Positions 1 to 8,995 of a stretch of DNA of 35,410 nt are shown one piece after another (position 1 is the first letter of the stretch; each line of letters opens with the position of its first letter). The notes under the pieces are model-generated. The model saw nothing but the letters and a program-made list of their open reading frames with translations. It was not told the origin of the DNA and made no database searches. Both the position numbers and the translations under genes were made by a program. The stretch comes from Candidatus Gastranaerophilales bacterium (GTDB lineage: Bacteria > Cyanobacteriota > Vampirovibrionia > Gastranaerophilales > Gastranaerophilaceae): assembly GCA_944323955.1 (NCBI GenBank), contig CALUUK010000014.1, forward strand, positions 1-35,410. Direction: 5' to 3'.

Positions 1-767
1 GCGCTGCCGATAGCGATATCGCAGTAGCCCGAGAAATCGAAATAAGCCTGCAGGAGTTTTACTATGCTGTATAGCCATGAAATATAAAAATTTCCGAATG
101 CCCCGTCTTCAAGCACTCTGTCCGAAAAATTAACAAACCCGTCAGAGAGAACAGTTTTCTTTAATAAACCAATCGTAATAATAAAGAGAGCAAAGAAAAT
201 ATTTTTATGATTGATAAATCTGTTATCAGGGTTGTTAAATTGAGGAATCATTTCCTGATGACGGACAACGGGGCCTGCAACGAATTGAGGGAAGAAGCAG
301 ACAAAAAGGGCGAAATCAAGGATATTGTAATTTTTCAAATCACCTCTGTAACAGTCAATAAGATAAGATATTTCCTGAAGTGTAAAGAAGCTGATACCCA
401 GAGGCATGACGATATTGAAGGCAGAAAATGTATCAATACCTATAGACCCGAGAGCCTGAGCTAAAAACGAGAAATATTTAAAGAAAAATAAGACAGCGAT
501 GTTGCCAAAGATTCCAAAAGCCAGAAGTAATTTATTTTTAATTGGAGAGAAATTTTTCTTGAAAAGGAAACTGATAAAGAAGTTAAAGAGAATAGAAGAG
601 GCGATAATCCAGACATAATCAATTTTATAGCAGCCGTAAAAGAATAAAGAAGCAAGAAGCAGGAAGAATTTAGCTGATTTGAACAGAGAGAATTTGTTAA
701 GAAGGAAATAAACAATAAAAACAAACGGAAGAAATAAGAATAAATATTCAATTGAGTTAAACAGCAT
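1..767 (-). CDS. MBOAT family O-acyltransferase (AlgI-like), 3' end outside window
   Basis: Membrane-bound O-acyltransferase of the AlgI/DltB type, which moves an acyl (usually acetyl) group across or within the inner membrane onto a cell-surface polymer. The frame opens at the ATG at 767, preceded by GAGAGAGGAAAAACA, and stays open to position 1, giving the first 255 residues of a protein usually near 470. It starts MLFNSIEYLFLFLPF and is almost entirely hydrophobic with many membrane segments. The motif FFPQFVAGPVVR and, at the window edge, FDFSGYCDIAIGS are family hallmarks. The catalytic histidine normally lies further on and is not visible. It lies 66 nt after two SGNH-fold genes on the same strand, the usual MBOAT/SGNH pairing for exopolysaccharide or wall O-acetylation. 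The acceptor polymer cannot be told from sequence. Confidence 0.9.
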   Translation of the reverse strand, partial: MLFNSIEYLFLFLPFVFIVYFLLNKFSLFKSAKFFLLLASLFFYGCYKIDYVWIIASSILFNFFISFLFKKNFSPIKNKLLLAFGIFGNIAVLFFFKYFSFLAQALGSIGIDTFSAFNIVMPLGISFFTLQEISYLIDCYRGDLKNYNILDFALFVCFFPQFVAGPVVRHQEMIPQFNNPDNRFINHKNIFFALFIITIGLLKKTVLSDGFVNFSDRVLEDGAFGNFYISWLYSIVKLLQAYFDFSGYCDIAIGS

Positions 768-833
768 TGTTTTTCCTCTCTCAGATTGTTAATTAATTTT
801 TATTTTTAATATAACTGAATCTTATTTTGTTGT

Positions 834-1997
834 CTATAAATCTTTATTAATGTAATATTCGCAAGTTTCAGGCATGGAAAATATTTTCCTTATATTGGTA
901 TCTCTATATTCTGACGGATAGTTTATAAATGTATTAATGTAGTTATCATTTAATTTTATATATTTTTCCAATCTTGCTTTCTGCCATTTTAATTTTGTTT
1001 CAATGTTGTCCGGGGTCAATTGTATAAAGATATCCCGGTTTTTAAATGCTTCCGGATATTTCAAAGCGCAGTAAAATAAATATCCGGGCTCGCCTACGGG
1101 GTGAACGATGTCTCTGTAATTATTTGTGTCTTCCAATGGCTCTTCGGTATATTTATTAATAAAAGCCATATCAATGATTTTTGAGTTTGGAAAATTTTTA
1201 ACGATATATCTTTTTATATTTTCCGTTTCATCATTTTTATTAATTTTATATAAATATGCCTGTGTAAGTGCATGATATGGCGGAAAGATAAAAATTATGT
1301 TCTTGTTTTTTGTTTGTATTATTTGTTTGAGTTTTTCAATTGAGTCATATTTGTTTTTTTGAAAACTTTTTGTTAAGCAATCTGAATAATTTCTTTTTGT
1401 AAAAACAGATATTTCATTTGTTCCGCCAAAAATTTCTTCTTTTATATTTCCGTTGTCTGCGGGAGGGATATTGTGACCTCTCTGACTTAGAAAATTTTCA
1501 ATAATTTCTGATACCTTTTTTATACTTTTTGATGTTGTTTCATATGAAAATAGTAATCTTGATATATCTTCTGCTGTTATTGTCCTTTTGTTGACCGATG
1601 GGGTTCTTTGTGTATCGTTAATACTGTAAAAAGCATATTCTACGGGGAAAATTATGGTGTTTATTTCAGGATGTATATCCAGTATGAAATCAAGATATTC
1701 AACTTGGGTTATTACGTCAAATTGAGTTGTAATCATGTATATTGCTTTTTTATTTTCTACGAGTTTTTTATGAATAAGCCCGTGAGTAGTTGAACTTCCC
1801 AGTACCAAATAATCAAACTTTATTTTTTTTGATAAGTTTAATATTGTTTCATACATATCTTTGTTATGTTTTGACATATAAAGAAAATTATTATGATTAA
1901 AGAAAATATTGTATGGGTCTGTTAAATAATTGAATAAACTTATGACGCAAAATATTAAGATAAATAAGATAACAAATAAAAGATTCTTTTTAAACAT
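834..1997 (-). CDS. Membrane-anchored SGNH-fold protein, copy 1 (MBOAT partner)
   Basis: 387-residue protein with one N-terminal membrane anchor (residues 5-25) and a soluble, presumably extracytoplasmic domain. An SGNH/GDSL-like fold is suggested by the nucleophile motif LGSSTTHG (S68 or S69) after a beta strand and by a C-terminal D-x-x-H pair (D296, H299 in YRDIVHPVG). A conserved FPPYHA lies at 238-243. Such proteins (AlgJ, AlgX, DltD type) work with MBOAT acyltransferases in polymer O-acylation. It sits between a paralog and the MBOAT gene on the same strand, with gaps of 65 and 66 nt. The exact family name and the acyl acceptor are not certain; the MBOAT partnership is inferred from neighbourhood. 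Confidence 0.75.
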   Translation of the reverse strand: MFKKNLLFVILFILIFCVISLFNYLTDPYNIFFNHNNFLYMSKHNKDMYETILNLSKKIKFDYLVLGSSTTHGLIHKKLVENKKAIYMITTQFDVITQVEYLDFILDIHPEINTIIFPVEYAFYSINDTQRTPSVNKRTITAEDISRLLFSYETTSKSIKKVSEIIENFLSQRGHNIPPADNGNIKEEIFGGTNEISVFTKRNYSDCLTKSFQKNKYDSIEKLKQIIQTKNKNIIFIFPPYHALTQAYLYKINKNDETENIKRYIVKNFPNSKIIDMAFINKYTEEPLEDTNNYRDIVHPVGEPGYLFYCALKYPEAFKNRDIFIQLTPDNIETKLKWQKARLEKYIKLNDNYINTFINYPSEYRDTNIRKIFSMPETCEYYINKDL

Positions 1998-2062
1998 TTA
2001 AATACCCATATTTTACAGATAAGATTTAATTTTACTTTAAATGAAATAATCAATATTGTCTA

Positions 2063-3202
2063 TTAATTATTTCTCAGATAATAATTACAAGTGGCGGGTA
2101 CAAATGCGTTTTTTGTAACAAAATCTATTCCGTCTTTGTGCTTATAATTCTTAAATTTTTTAATATATTCCCGATTATTATTTGAATATTGTTTTAATTT
2201 TTCATTTTGGATATTTATAATTTCATCAATATTATCTTTTGACAATTCTGTAAAAATGTTTTTATTTTGAAATTTGTCAGGATATTTTAATGCGCAATAA
2301 AATATATAGTTAGTGTGTCCGTTTGGATGTGCAATATCCGTATAGTTTATAGAATTTTCTATGGGTTCTGCCGTGTAATTGTTTATATAGGCAAAGTCAA
2401 TAATTTTAGAATCAGGGAAATTATTGACCACCCATTGTTTTAAGTTTTGAGCTTTGCCCGGTAACTTTTCTTCCATTATAGTCTGGATTAAAGCATGGTA
2501 TGGCGGAAAAATTATAGTGATTTTTTTATTCTTTTCTTCTATGAGGTTTTTTAATTCCTCTAATTCAGAATCATTGGGATGAGGAAAAGTTACTTTTTCG
2601 TATGCTCCTATGAAATTTTTTTTGTTGAAAATAACATGTTCTTCATATCTTGCATCGCATTGAATTTGTTCATTATTTTTATTTGATATATTTTTTGAAC
2701 CTGAAACGATAGTCTTTATACTGTTCAATGTTGTATCTAGAGAGAAGAATAATTTTATTATATCGTTTGTTGTTATAAATTTGTTCCCGGGTTTTTCTAG
2801 CGGACGTTTTTCTTCCGGACTGTAATAGAATGCATATTCTATGGGAAATATTATGTTTTTTATTTCAGGATGCAGACTTAAAATGAATTTCAGATATTTA
2901 ATCTGAACAGAAAGATTAAATCTGTCGGTCATCATGTATATAGTGTTTTTATTATTGAATAAACTCCTGTTTATAAAACGTTTTGTGGCAGAACTTCCAA
3001 TTATTAAATATTCATATTTGTGTTTTTTTGATAATTTTAAAACCGTAGGATACATATTTCGCGGATAGTCACTAATACAGAGTAAATTCGGAAATGAATG
3101 AATTATTCCGTACGGGTCAACAAGATAATTAAAAAAACCTATTGAACCAAATATGAATATACCCAATATGATAATTATTATATTTCTTTTCTTATATATC
3201 AT
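2063..3202 (-). CDS. Membrane-anchored SGNH-fold protein, copy 2 (tandem paralog)
   Basis: 379 residues, alignable by eye with the downstream neighbour along its whole length. Both have an N-terminal anchor, NYL(T/V)DPY near residue 25-30, IIGSSATK (S70/S71), IIFP(V/I)EYAFY, IFPPYHAL, and INYTDIAHPNG carrying D289 and H292. The shared plan suggests tandem duplication followed by divergence, most strongly in the middle third. The start overlaps the end of folC by 11 nt, so it is translationally linked to the mur cluster. By family knowledge it is probably an acyl-transfer or esterase partner of the MBOAT protein. Two copies may mean different acceptors or successive steps; this is inference. 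Confidence 0.75.
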   Translation of the reverse strand: MIYKKRNIIIIILGIFIFGSIGFFNYLVDPYGIIHSFPNLLCISDYPRNMYPTVLKLSKKHKYEYLIIGSSATKRFINRSLFNNKNTIYMMTDRFNLSVQIKYLKFILSLHPEIKNIIFPIEYAFYYSPEEKRPLEKPGNKFITTNDIIKLFFSLDTTLNSIKTIVSGSKNISNKNNEQIQCDARYEEHVIFNKKNFIGAYEKVTFPHPNDSELEELKNLIEEKNKKITIIFPPYHALIQTIMEEKLPGKAQNLKQWVVNNFPDSKIIDFAYINNYTAEPIENSINYTDIAHPNGHTNYIFYCALKYPDKFQNKNIFTELSKDNIDEIINIQNEKLKQYSNNNREYIKKFKNYKHKDGIDFVTKNAFVPATCNYYLRNN

Positions 3203-4433
3203 TATTGTTGGTTAAAGAGTTATAAAATTGACCTATCATATATAGACTGCCGCATACAATCTTAAGGGATTGCTCTTTTAATATATCATTAATTTTTGTA
3301 TTATCAATTTTCTTTACATTAATCCAATTTACTTTTTTTACATATTCTTCAAATTTAACGGCATTTTTATGCTCAAATTCAATATAGTAAACAATATCGT
3401 TTTCTCTAAACAGTGTTTTCGCAATGGCTGTATAGTTTTTAGTATCTAATGTTGAATATATGTATGTTCGTTTTTGACCCGGGAAATAATAATCAAGACT
3501 TTTCTTAAGCTCAAAAGCGGCATCGGGATTATGAGCTCCGTCTATAATCAAATTTTTTCCTTTAATAAATTGAAGTCTTGCACCCCACTTTAATGTTTTT
3601 AATCCGTTTTTTATACCTGCGGATTTTATTTTAAATCCGTTTTCTTGCAGAAATTCCACGGCAGCAAAGACAAGCGCCATATTTTTATTTTGATATGTTC
3701 CAAGCAGTGAAAATTCATATTCGTCATCTCTATAAAGAATATAATTTTTGCCGTCTTTAAATACTGTCTTTATGTTTTCCGGCGTTTGTGTTATTTTCGA
3801 GTTTTGTCTTAGGGCAAAGTTTTTTATGACTTCAAATCCTTTATTATCTTTTGCAATTATGACATTGGAATTTGGTTTTATTATTCCGGCTTTTTCAAAC
3901 GCTATTTTTTCGATTGTGTCTCCAAGCCTGTCGGTATGATCAAAAGAAATGGAGGTAATTATTGAAATAATAGGATTTTCTTCGGTATTTGTTGCGTCAA
4001 ATCTCCCGCCCATACCTGTTTCAATGATTGCTATATCGACTTTCTCATCATAGAAATATTTAAAAGCTGCTGCCGTTAAAATTTCAAATTCCGTTAAATC
4101 AATTTGATTTTTGTCGGCTATATTACAAATTTGTTCAGTATAATTTGCAAAAGAATCTTTTGTTATATCTTCTGAATTGATTTTTATTCTTTCCGTGTAT
4201 TCAATTAAGTGCGGACTAGTGTATAATCCTGTTTTATAGCCCGAGCATTTTAATATGTTTGCAAGTGCGGAGCAAACCGATCCTTTTCCGTTTGTGCCGG
4301 CTATATGTATTATTTTGATTTTATTTTGAGGATTGTCTAAAAGTTTTAAAACTTGACCAATCCGCTCAAGCCCCGGTTTGATTTGAAATTTTGCTTGAGA
4401 TGTTAAAAGTTCTATTGCTTTTTCGTATTTCAT
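3192..4433 (-). CDS. folC: Bifunctional folylpolyglutamate synthase / dihydrofolate synthase
   Basis: 413-residue Mur-ligase-superfamily enzyme that adds glutamate to dihydropteroate or folates with ATP in the cytoplasm. The P-loop GTNGKGS lies at residues 46-52 after the leader typical of FolC (LERIGQVLKLL). The middle domain has IIETGMGGRFDATN, a FolC signature, followed by the SFDHTDRLG motif. The C-terminal domain has IDGAHNPDA, also diagnostic. Length is normal for FolC. Its ATG overlaps the murG stop codon as TAATG, so it belongs to the mur operon; a folate gene in this place is not unusual because FolC and Mur ligases are related but act in different pathways. Confidence 0.93.
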   Translation of the reverse strand: MKYEKAIELLTSQAKFQIKPGLERIGQVLKLLDNPQNKIKIIHIAGTNGKGSVCSALANILKCSGYKTGLYTSPHLIEYTERIKINSEDITKDSFANYTEQICNIADKNQIDLTEFEILTAAAFKYFYDEKVDIAIIETGMGGRFDATNTEENPIISIITSISFDHTDRLGDTIEKIAFEKAGIIKPNSNVIIAKDNKGFEVIKNFALRQNSKITQTPENIKTVFKDGKNYILYRDDEYEFSLLGTYQNKNMALVFAAVEFLQENGFKIKSAGIKNGLKTLKWGARLQFIKGKNLIIDGAHNPDAAFELKKSLDYYFPGQKRTYIYSTLDTKNYTAIAKTLFRENDIVYYIEFEHKNAVKFEEYVKKVNWINVKKIDNTKINDILKEQSLKIVCGSLYMIGQFYNSLTNNNDI

Positions 4434-5551
4434 TTTATTATGCTTTTTAATTGATTAACTATTTGTTTTGTGGGATTTATTCTGGCAAAGTTTCCGGCGG
4501 CTTCTTTCATTTTTTTCAGAGTTGTTTCATTTGATAAGAGATTATTGATTGTCTCAAAAAGTGTTGTATCAGAACACTGAGAATCTTCAATGTATACTGA
4601 AGTTCCCCGCTCTACCATTTCTTTTGCATTCTTTCTCTGGTGATCCTGCGCGGCATACGGATACGGTATTAGTATTGAAGGTGCTTCGCATTGGAGGATT
4701 TCACTTAAACTAACCGAACCTGCTCTTGATATAACTATGTCACACGCTTTTAGGGGGTATACCATATCGTCAAAATAGGGACGAACAAGAACATTATTTT
4801 TATTTTTGTAATCCGGATATATGTTTTCAAGTTCTTTTGTTACTTCTTCAAACTTATTTTTTCCTGTTTGAAGAATAATATAATTGTTTTCGTTTTGAAC
4901 CAGTGATTTTATAATATTAATCATTGCTTCATTTATTGTTTTTGCACCTTGAGAACCGCCCATAGCAAAAATAACATGTTTTTCGGCATCTATATTTAAG
5001 ATTTTGCGTGCTTGTTCTTTTGTTACGGTAAAAAAGGCTTCTCTTACGGGATTTCCGTTGAGAATTATATTGTTTGATTTAAGAATATTTTTTGAATTTT
5101 CAAACGCAACCGAAACAACTTTTGCTTTTGGCGCTGCCATTTTTGATACAAGTCCCGGAACAGAGTCGCAATCGTGTATCATATAGGGTATTTTTTTTGT
5201 CATTGAAGCAAGCAGTATCGGTGCAGAAACATATCCTCCCGTTGTAAAAACGGCATCCGGTTTGTATTTATTTATATATGATAATGCCTTAAAATATGCA
5301 AACAGAAGCTGAAAGCCCCATCTTATAAATGAAAAACTTAGTTTTCTGGGCATTCCGGTGATATTTACGGGAAGAAATGTGATATTTTCATAACGTTTTG
5401 CAATATCATATTCGAGATTTTTCGGATTGCCTATGAAATATATTTTATCGGTTTCACCATCTTTTAAAAGTTCTTCAACAACTGTAAAGGCGGGATATAT
5501 ATGTCCGCCTGTTCCGCCGCCTGATATGAAATATGTTTTCTTATTGTTCAT
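4430..5551 (-). CDS. murG: UDP-GlcNAc:undecaprenyl-PP-MurNAc-pentapeptide GlcNAc transferase
   Basis: Glycosyltransferase that converts lipid I to lipid II on the cytoplasmic face of the membrane. It begins MNNKKTYFISGGGTGGHIYPA, with the GGTGGH loop of GT28 enzymes at residues 11-17. Further signatures are NPVREAF, MGGSQGAKTINEA and, in the C-terminal UDP-sugar domain, SRAGSVSLSEILQ and PYPYAAQDHQRKNA. About 373 residues, a normal length. A TTG four codons upstream (5563) is an alternative start, but the ATG at 5551 fits other MurG N-termini better. It overlaps the end of ftsW by 11 nt and folC by a TAATG junction, and so is in the middle of a single mur operon. Confidence 0.95.
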   Translation of the reverse strand: MNNKKTYFISGGGTGGHIYPAFTVVEELLKDGETDKIYFIGNPKNLEYDIAKRYENITFLPVNITGMPRKLSFSFIRWGFQLLFAYFKALSYINKYKPDAVFTTGGYVSAPILLASMTKKIPYMIHDCDSVPGLVSKMAAPKAKVVSVAFENSKNILKSNNIILNGNPVREAFFTVTKEQARKILNIDAEKHVIFAMGGSQGAKTINEAMINIIKSLVQNENNYIILQTGKNKFEEVTKELENIYPDYKNKNNVLVRPYFDDMVYPLKACDIVISRAGSVSLSEILQCEAPSILIPYPYAAQDHQRKNAKEMVERGTSVYIEDSQCSDTTLFETINNLLSNETTLKKMKEAAGNFARINPTKQIVNQLKSIIK

Positions 5552-6683
5552 TAAATTGTGCAATCTTTCTTATTCTCTTTTTTGAAATATTTAATAAAAT
5601 CCCTACCATACACATCGTTATAAATAAAGAGGTGCCCCCATAGCTTATAAACGGCATCGGAACACCTGTTGCGGGAAGCATTGAGCTTGCAACCGAAATA
5701 TTTATAAAGGCTTGAATACAAATTGAAACGGTTATACCGCCTGCTAAAAGTTTTCCGAAAATATCTTCACATTTATTTGAAATTAAAAGACCTCTTTGCA
5801 AAAATGCGAGAAATAAACCGATTATTATGAGGCAGCCTAAAAATCCGAATTCTTCACCGAGTACGGCATAAATAAAGTCAGTATGCCCCTCGGGAAGCCA
5901 GCCCAGTTTCTGCCTTGAGTTTCCGTAGCCTTCTCCGAAAAATCCTCCCGCAACAAATGCAAGCATAGATTGTATTATATTATATCCCGCTCCGTATGGA
6001 TCCGCATCGGGGTTTAACCATATCATAATTCTTTGTTTTTGGAATGACCTTATAAGTGTACTTCCGCCCAGAAAAGCAAGTCCGGTCATTGTCAATATAA
6101 GTTTAACGCTGCCTCCTGCCGCAAAATACATAAATATTGATGACAGTCCTAAAATTATTACCATACTTAAATTTGGCTGCTTAAATATCAGTCCGGCCAT
6201 TATTATTATCGGAATGTAATATTTGAATTGGGACATATCAAAAATTCTGATATTCTTTGAAAAACAACTTGCCAGCAGCATTATAACCGCAAGTTTTGAT
6301 GCTTCTGAAGGTTGAAATTGCACCGGCCCGATGCTCAGCCACCTTTGAGCCCCGTTAACTGTTGTTCCGAAAAAATGTACACATATTAAAAGTAATATAA
6401 CAAACCATGCAAAAGGAATTGCGATTCGTTCATAAAATCTGTAATTTATATGACTTATAAAAAACATTGCAAATAACCCGAGAAGAAACCATACAAATTG
6501 TCTTGCAACGAAAAAAGTTGAACTTGTTCCCTGCATAATACATTTTGGGGCGCCTGCTGAGAAAATTGCTAAAAGTCCTATAATTATAAGGAAAAGAACT
6601 ATAAAAACCAGTGTGCCGTCATGAGGGGACAGCATTATGGAATGATTCATATCTGATTTTGATTTATATCTTGGATTTGACAT
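5541..6683 (-). CDS. ftsW: SEDS-family peptidoglycan polymerase (FtsW/RodA type)
   Basis: Polytopic inner-membrane protein (about ten hydrophobic segments) of the SEDS family, which polymerises lipid II during division. Family features are INGAQRWLSIGPVQFQPSEASKLA in the middle (the RW and QPSE motifs), GYGNSRQKLGWLPEGHTDFIYAVLGEE, and near the C-terminus ATGVPMPFISYGGTS. Position between murD and murG is the classical place of ftsW, so FtsW is preferred to RodA. The start is uncertain. ATG 6683 (MSNPRYKSK) overlaps murD by 20 nt and has AAGGATT close to it. ATG 6650 (MNHSIMLSP) would start 13 nt after murD ends. About 369-380 residues either way. Confidence 0.93.
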   Translation of the reverse strand: MSNPRYKSKSDMNHSIMLSPHDGTLVFIVLFLIIIGLLAIFSAGAPKCIMQGTSSTFFVARQFVWFLLGLFAMFFISHINYRFYERIAIPFAWFVILLLICVHFFGTTVNGAQRWLSIGPVQFQPSEASKLAVIMLLASCFSKNIRIFDMSQFKYYIPIIIMAGLIFKQPNLSMVIILGLSSIFMYFAAGGSVKLILTMTGLAFLGGSTLIRSFQKQRIMIWLNPDADPYGAGYNIIQSMLAFVAGGFFGEGYGNSRQKLGWLPEGHTDFIYAVLGEEFGFLGCLIIIGLFLAFLQRGLLISNKCEDIFGKLLAGGITVSICIQAFINISVASSMLPATGVPMPFISYGGTSLFITMCMVGILLNISKKRIRKIAQFNEQ

Positions 6684-8025
6684 AATCCTTAAATACTTCT
6701 CCTCTGTGTTCGTAGCTGTTGAACATATCATAACTTGCACACGCAGGTGATAACAATACAACCTGTGTATCAAGGGTTAGAGATATATCTATCGCTTCTT
6801 GCAATGAATTTGCTAATATTATATTATGGAATCCGTTTTTTTCCATATTATCTTTAAATCTTTGAGTTGCTTCGCCGATAAGAATAACCGTTGAAACATA
6901 TTTATTTATATACTGTGTACAAAATTCGGTTAAATCGGTATTTTTATCTCTTCCTCCCGCAATTAATGTGAGGTTTTTTCCTTCAAAAGATTTTACCGCA
7001 ACAAATGATGCTTCCGGATTTGTTGCTTTTGAATCATTATAAAATGCTTTGCCGTTAATATCCGTAACATATTCAATTCTGTGTTCCACGGCTTTAAAAG
7101 ACATTATTCTTTCACGTATATTTTCGTTTGAAATACCCGTAAGTTTTGCAATTACTATTGCACACATTGTATTTTGCCAGTTGTGCTCTCCTACAAGCGG
7201 AATTTCATTTAACTTGATTATTTCTTCTTCTTTGATGCGTTTGAAATATATAGCATTATTTTTTATGTAACAACAATTTTTTTCAAGTTCTTTTGCATAG
7301 ATAAATTTTTCACCGGAATAAGTCTTTGAAAAATTGTAAATTGTTTCATCAGCACCTGAAAAGACAGCGCAGAAAGGTTGTTTTTCATTTTTAAATAAAC
7401 TGATTTTTGCTTCAAAATATTTCTCAAGTCCACCGTGCCAGTCTATGTGATCGGGTGTAAATGTTAAGAAACAAGCTATTTGAGGCCTGAATGTCGGTGC
7501 TGTTGCAAGCTGAAAAGAACTTACTTCGCAGACAAAATAATCCGGATTTTTATCAAGCAAAGAAGTCGGAGGAACTCCGATATTACCGCAAACGGGTGCA
7601 TTAAATTCACTGCTTAATATGTGAGATGCTAAATATGTCGTTGTTGTTTTTCCGTTTGTACCCGTTATAGCTATAAAAGGGGCGGTTGCTTCCAAATATG
7701 CCAGTTCTACTTCTCCTATTACGGGGATATTTTTTTCTTTTAAACGGATAAAAATCTCACTTTTAGGCGGAATCCCCGGGCTTGTAATTGCAATATATGA
7801 GTCATTTATAAATTCATCACTGTGCTTGCCCGTTTCAACTTTTATTCCTGCAGCTTCAAGTGCTTTTACTGTTTCGATATCTTTATCCTGAAGCGGTTTG
7901 AATTCCGTTATATAACAATCAGCGCCTTTTGAAGATAAATATTTTGCCGCCGATATGCCGCTTTTGGATAAACCTAATATTAATACTTTTTTATCTGTCC
8001 ATTTTCTTTTCATAATACTTACCAT
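6664..8025 (-). CDS. murD: UDP-N-acetylmuramoyl-L-alanine--D-glutamate ligase
   Basis: Cytoplasmic Mur ligase adding D-glutamate to UDP-MurNAc-L-Ala. The N-terminal Rossmann-like domain has LGLSKSGISAAKYL, followed by SPGIPP. The ATP-binding P-loop is ITGTNGKTTTTY, followed by GNIGVPP and FLTFTPDHIDWHG. The C-terminal ligase domain has HRIEYV, NDSKATNPEAS and LIAGGRDKNTD, all MurD-specific rather than MurE or MurF. About 453 residues, normal. ATG 8025 overlaps the mraY end by 7 nt; ATG 8013 (MKRKWTDKK) is an equally possible start. It is co-transcribed with mraY and ftsW. Confidence 0.95.
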   Translation of the reverse strand: MVSIMKRKWTDKKVLILGLSKSGISAAKYLSSKGADCYITEFKPLQDKDIETVKALEAAGIKVETGKHSDEFINDSYIAITSPGIPPKSEIFIRLKEKNIPVIGEVELAYLEATAPFIAITGTNGKTTTTYLASHILSSEFNAPVCGNIGVPPTSLLDKNPDYFVCEVSSFQLATAPTFRPQIACFLTFTPDHIDWHGGLEKYFEAKISLFKNEKQPFCAVFSGADETIYNFSKTYSGEKFIYAKELEKNCCYIKNNAIYFKRIKEEEIIKLNEIPLVGEHNWQNTMCAIVIAKLTGISNENIRERIMSFKAVEHRIEYVTDINGKAFYNDSKATNPEASFVAVKSFEGKNLTLIAGGRDKNTDLTEFCTQYINKYVSTVILIGEATQRFKDNMEKNGFHNIILANSLQEAIDISLTLDTQVVLLSPACASYDMFNSYEHRGEVFKDYVKSKI

Positions 8026-8993
8026 AATAGATTAAATAATATCACTGCAATTGCTCCGAAAATTAAACTTATGAGTGAAAATACAATGACAATTTTGTTT
8101 TCGCTCCAGCCCGAAAGTTCAAAATGATGATGAATAGGACTCATCTTAAATACCCGTTTGCCGGTTAATTTAAAACTTGTAACCTGAATAATGACGGACA
8201 TTGTTTCACAAAAAAAGACAAAACCTATAAATAAAACCCAGAGTTCAAATTTCCCTATGACGGCAAGTGTGGCTAAAAGTCCTCCAAGCGCCAGAGAACC
8301 CGTATCTCCCATGAATACTTTTGCCGGATGACGGTTAAAATATAAAAATCCGATTACACTTCCCATTGTGGCAGCCGAGATAATTGCAAGGTCTATATTT
8401 CCGTTGATTGTACAAATTATGGCACATGCAAGCATTGCAACCGCAGTATTGGAAGCGGCAAGTCCGTCTAATCCGTCCGTTAAATTAACGGCATTTGATA
8501 CTCCTGTCATAAAAAATATTACAAATAACGGATATAAATAGTGAAGTTCCAGGTTAAAATCACCGATATTTAAATATGTTTGACCTGAAAATGTCATATA
8601 CAAAGCGGGTAACAGGGCAATTGCTATTTGAAAAAACAGTTTGTTTCTCGGAGTAAGACCGCCTTTATTCTGCTTTTCTTTAATTTTTCCTAAATCGTCT
8701 TTTAACCCTGCAAGCATAAAGAATACAAAAGTTATTAATACAATTATGGATTGTGTTGTAAGGGTTTGATTCATTGTAAGCCCCGCAACGGAAGCAAGAA
8801 TTGTTGAAATAATAATAAATATTCCGCCGGTTGTAGGTGTTCCCGCTTTTTTTGCATGATTTTCAGGTGCATCTTCAAGTATATATTGTGTCATCATTTT
8901 CTTTTTAAGAAAATCAATGTATACAACACCCAGAAGAAGTGTTAATACGAATGCAACAAGCATTGAAACAATTATAAGAACGTTAAATCCCAT
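8019..8993 (-). CDS. mraY: Phospho-N-acetylmuramoyl-pentapeptide transferase
   Basis: Integral membrane enzyme that forms lipid I from UDP-MurNAc-pentapeptide and undecaprenyl phosphate. 324 residues with about ten membrane segments. Diagnostic motifs are KKAGTPTTGGI near residue 50, the aspartate pair GLKDDLGK, NLTDGLDGLAA, FMGDTGSLALGG and the histidine motif SPIHHHFEL. It starts 2 nt after the murF stop and overlaps murD by 7 nt. Order murF-mraY-murD-ftsW-murG matches the standard dcw cluster, but murE is not before murF and murC, murB and ftsQ do not follow murG in this window. Confidence 0.96.
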   Translation of the reverse strand: MGFNVLIIVSMLVAFVLTLLLGVVYIDFLKKKMMTQYILEDAPENHAKKAGTPTTGGIFIIISTILASVAGLTMNQTLTTQSIIVLITFVFFMLAGLKDDLGKIKEKQNKGGLTPRNKLFFQIAIALLPALYMTFSGQTYLNIGDFNLELHYLYPLFVIFFMTGVSNAVNLTDGLDGLAASNTAVAMLACAIICTINGNIDLAIISAATMGSVIGFLYFNRHPAKVFMGDTGSLALGGLLATLAVIGKFELWVLFIGFVFFCETMSVIIQVTSFKLTGKRVFKMSPIHHHFELSGWSENKIVIVFSLISLIFGAIAVILFNLLW

Positions 8994-8995
8994 CT

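Noticed and set aside
207-464. Plus-strand 85-residue frame
   Set aside because: Antisense to the MBOAT coding sequence; no ribosome site or domain.
461-751. Minus-strand 96-residue hydrophobic frame
   Set aside because: Lies in another frame of the MBOAT gene, which reads through the whole of 1-767 with recognisable family motifs.
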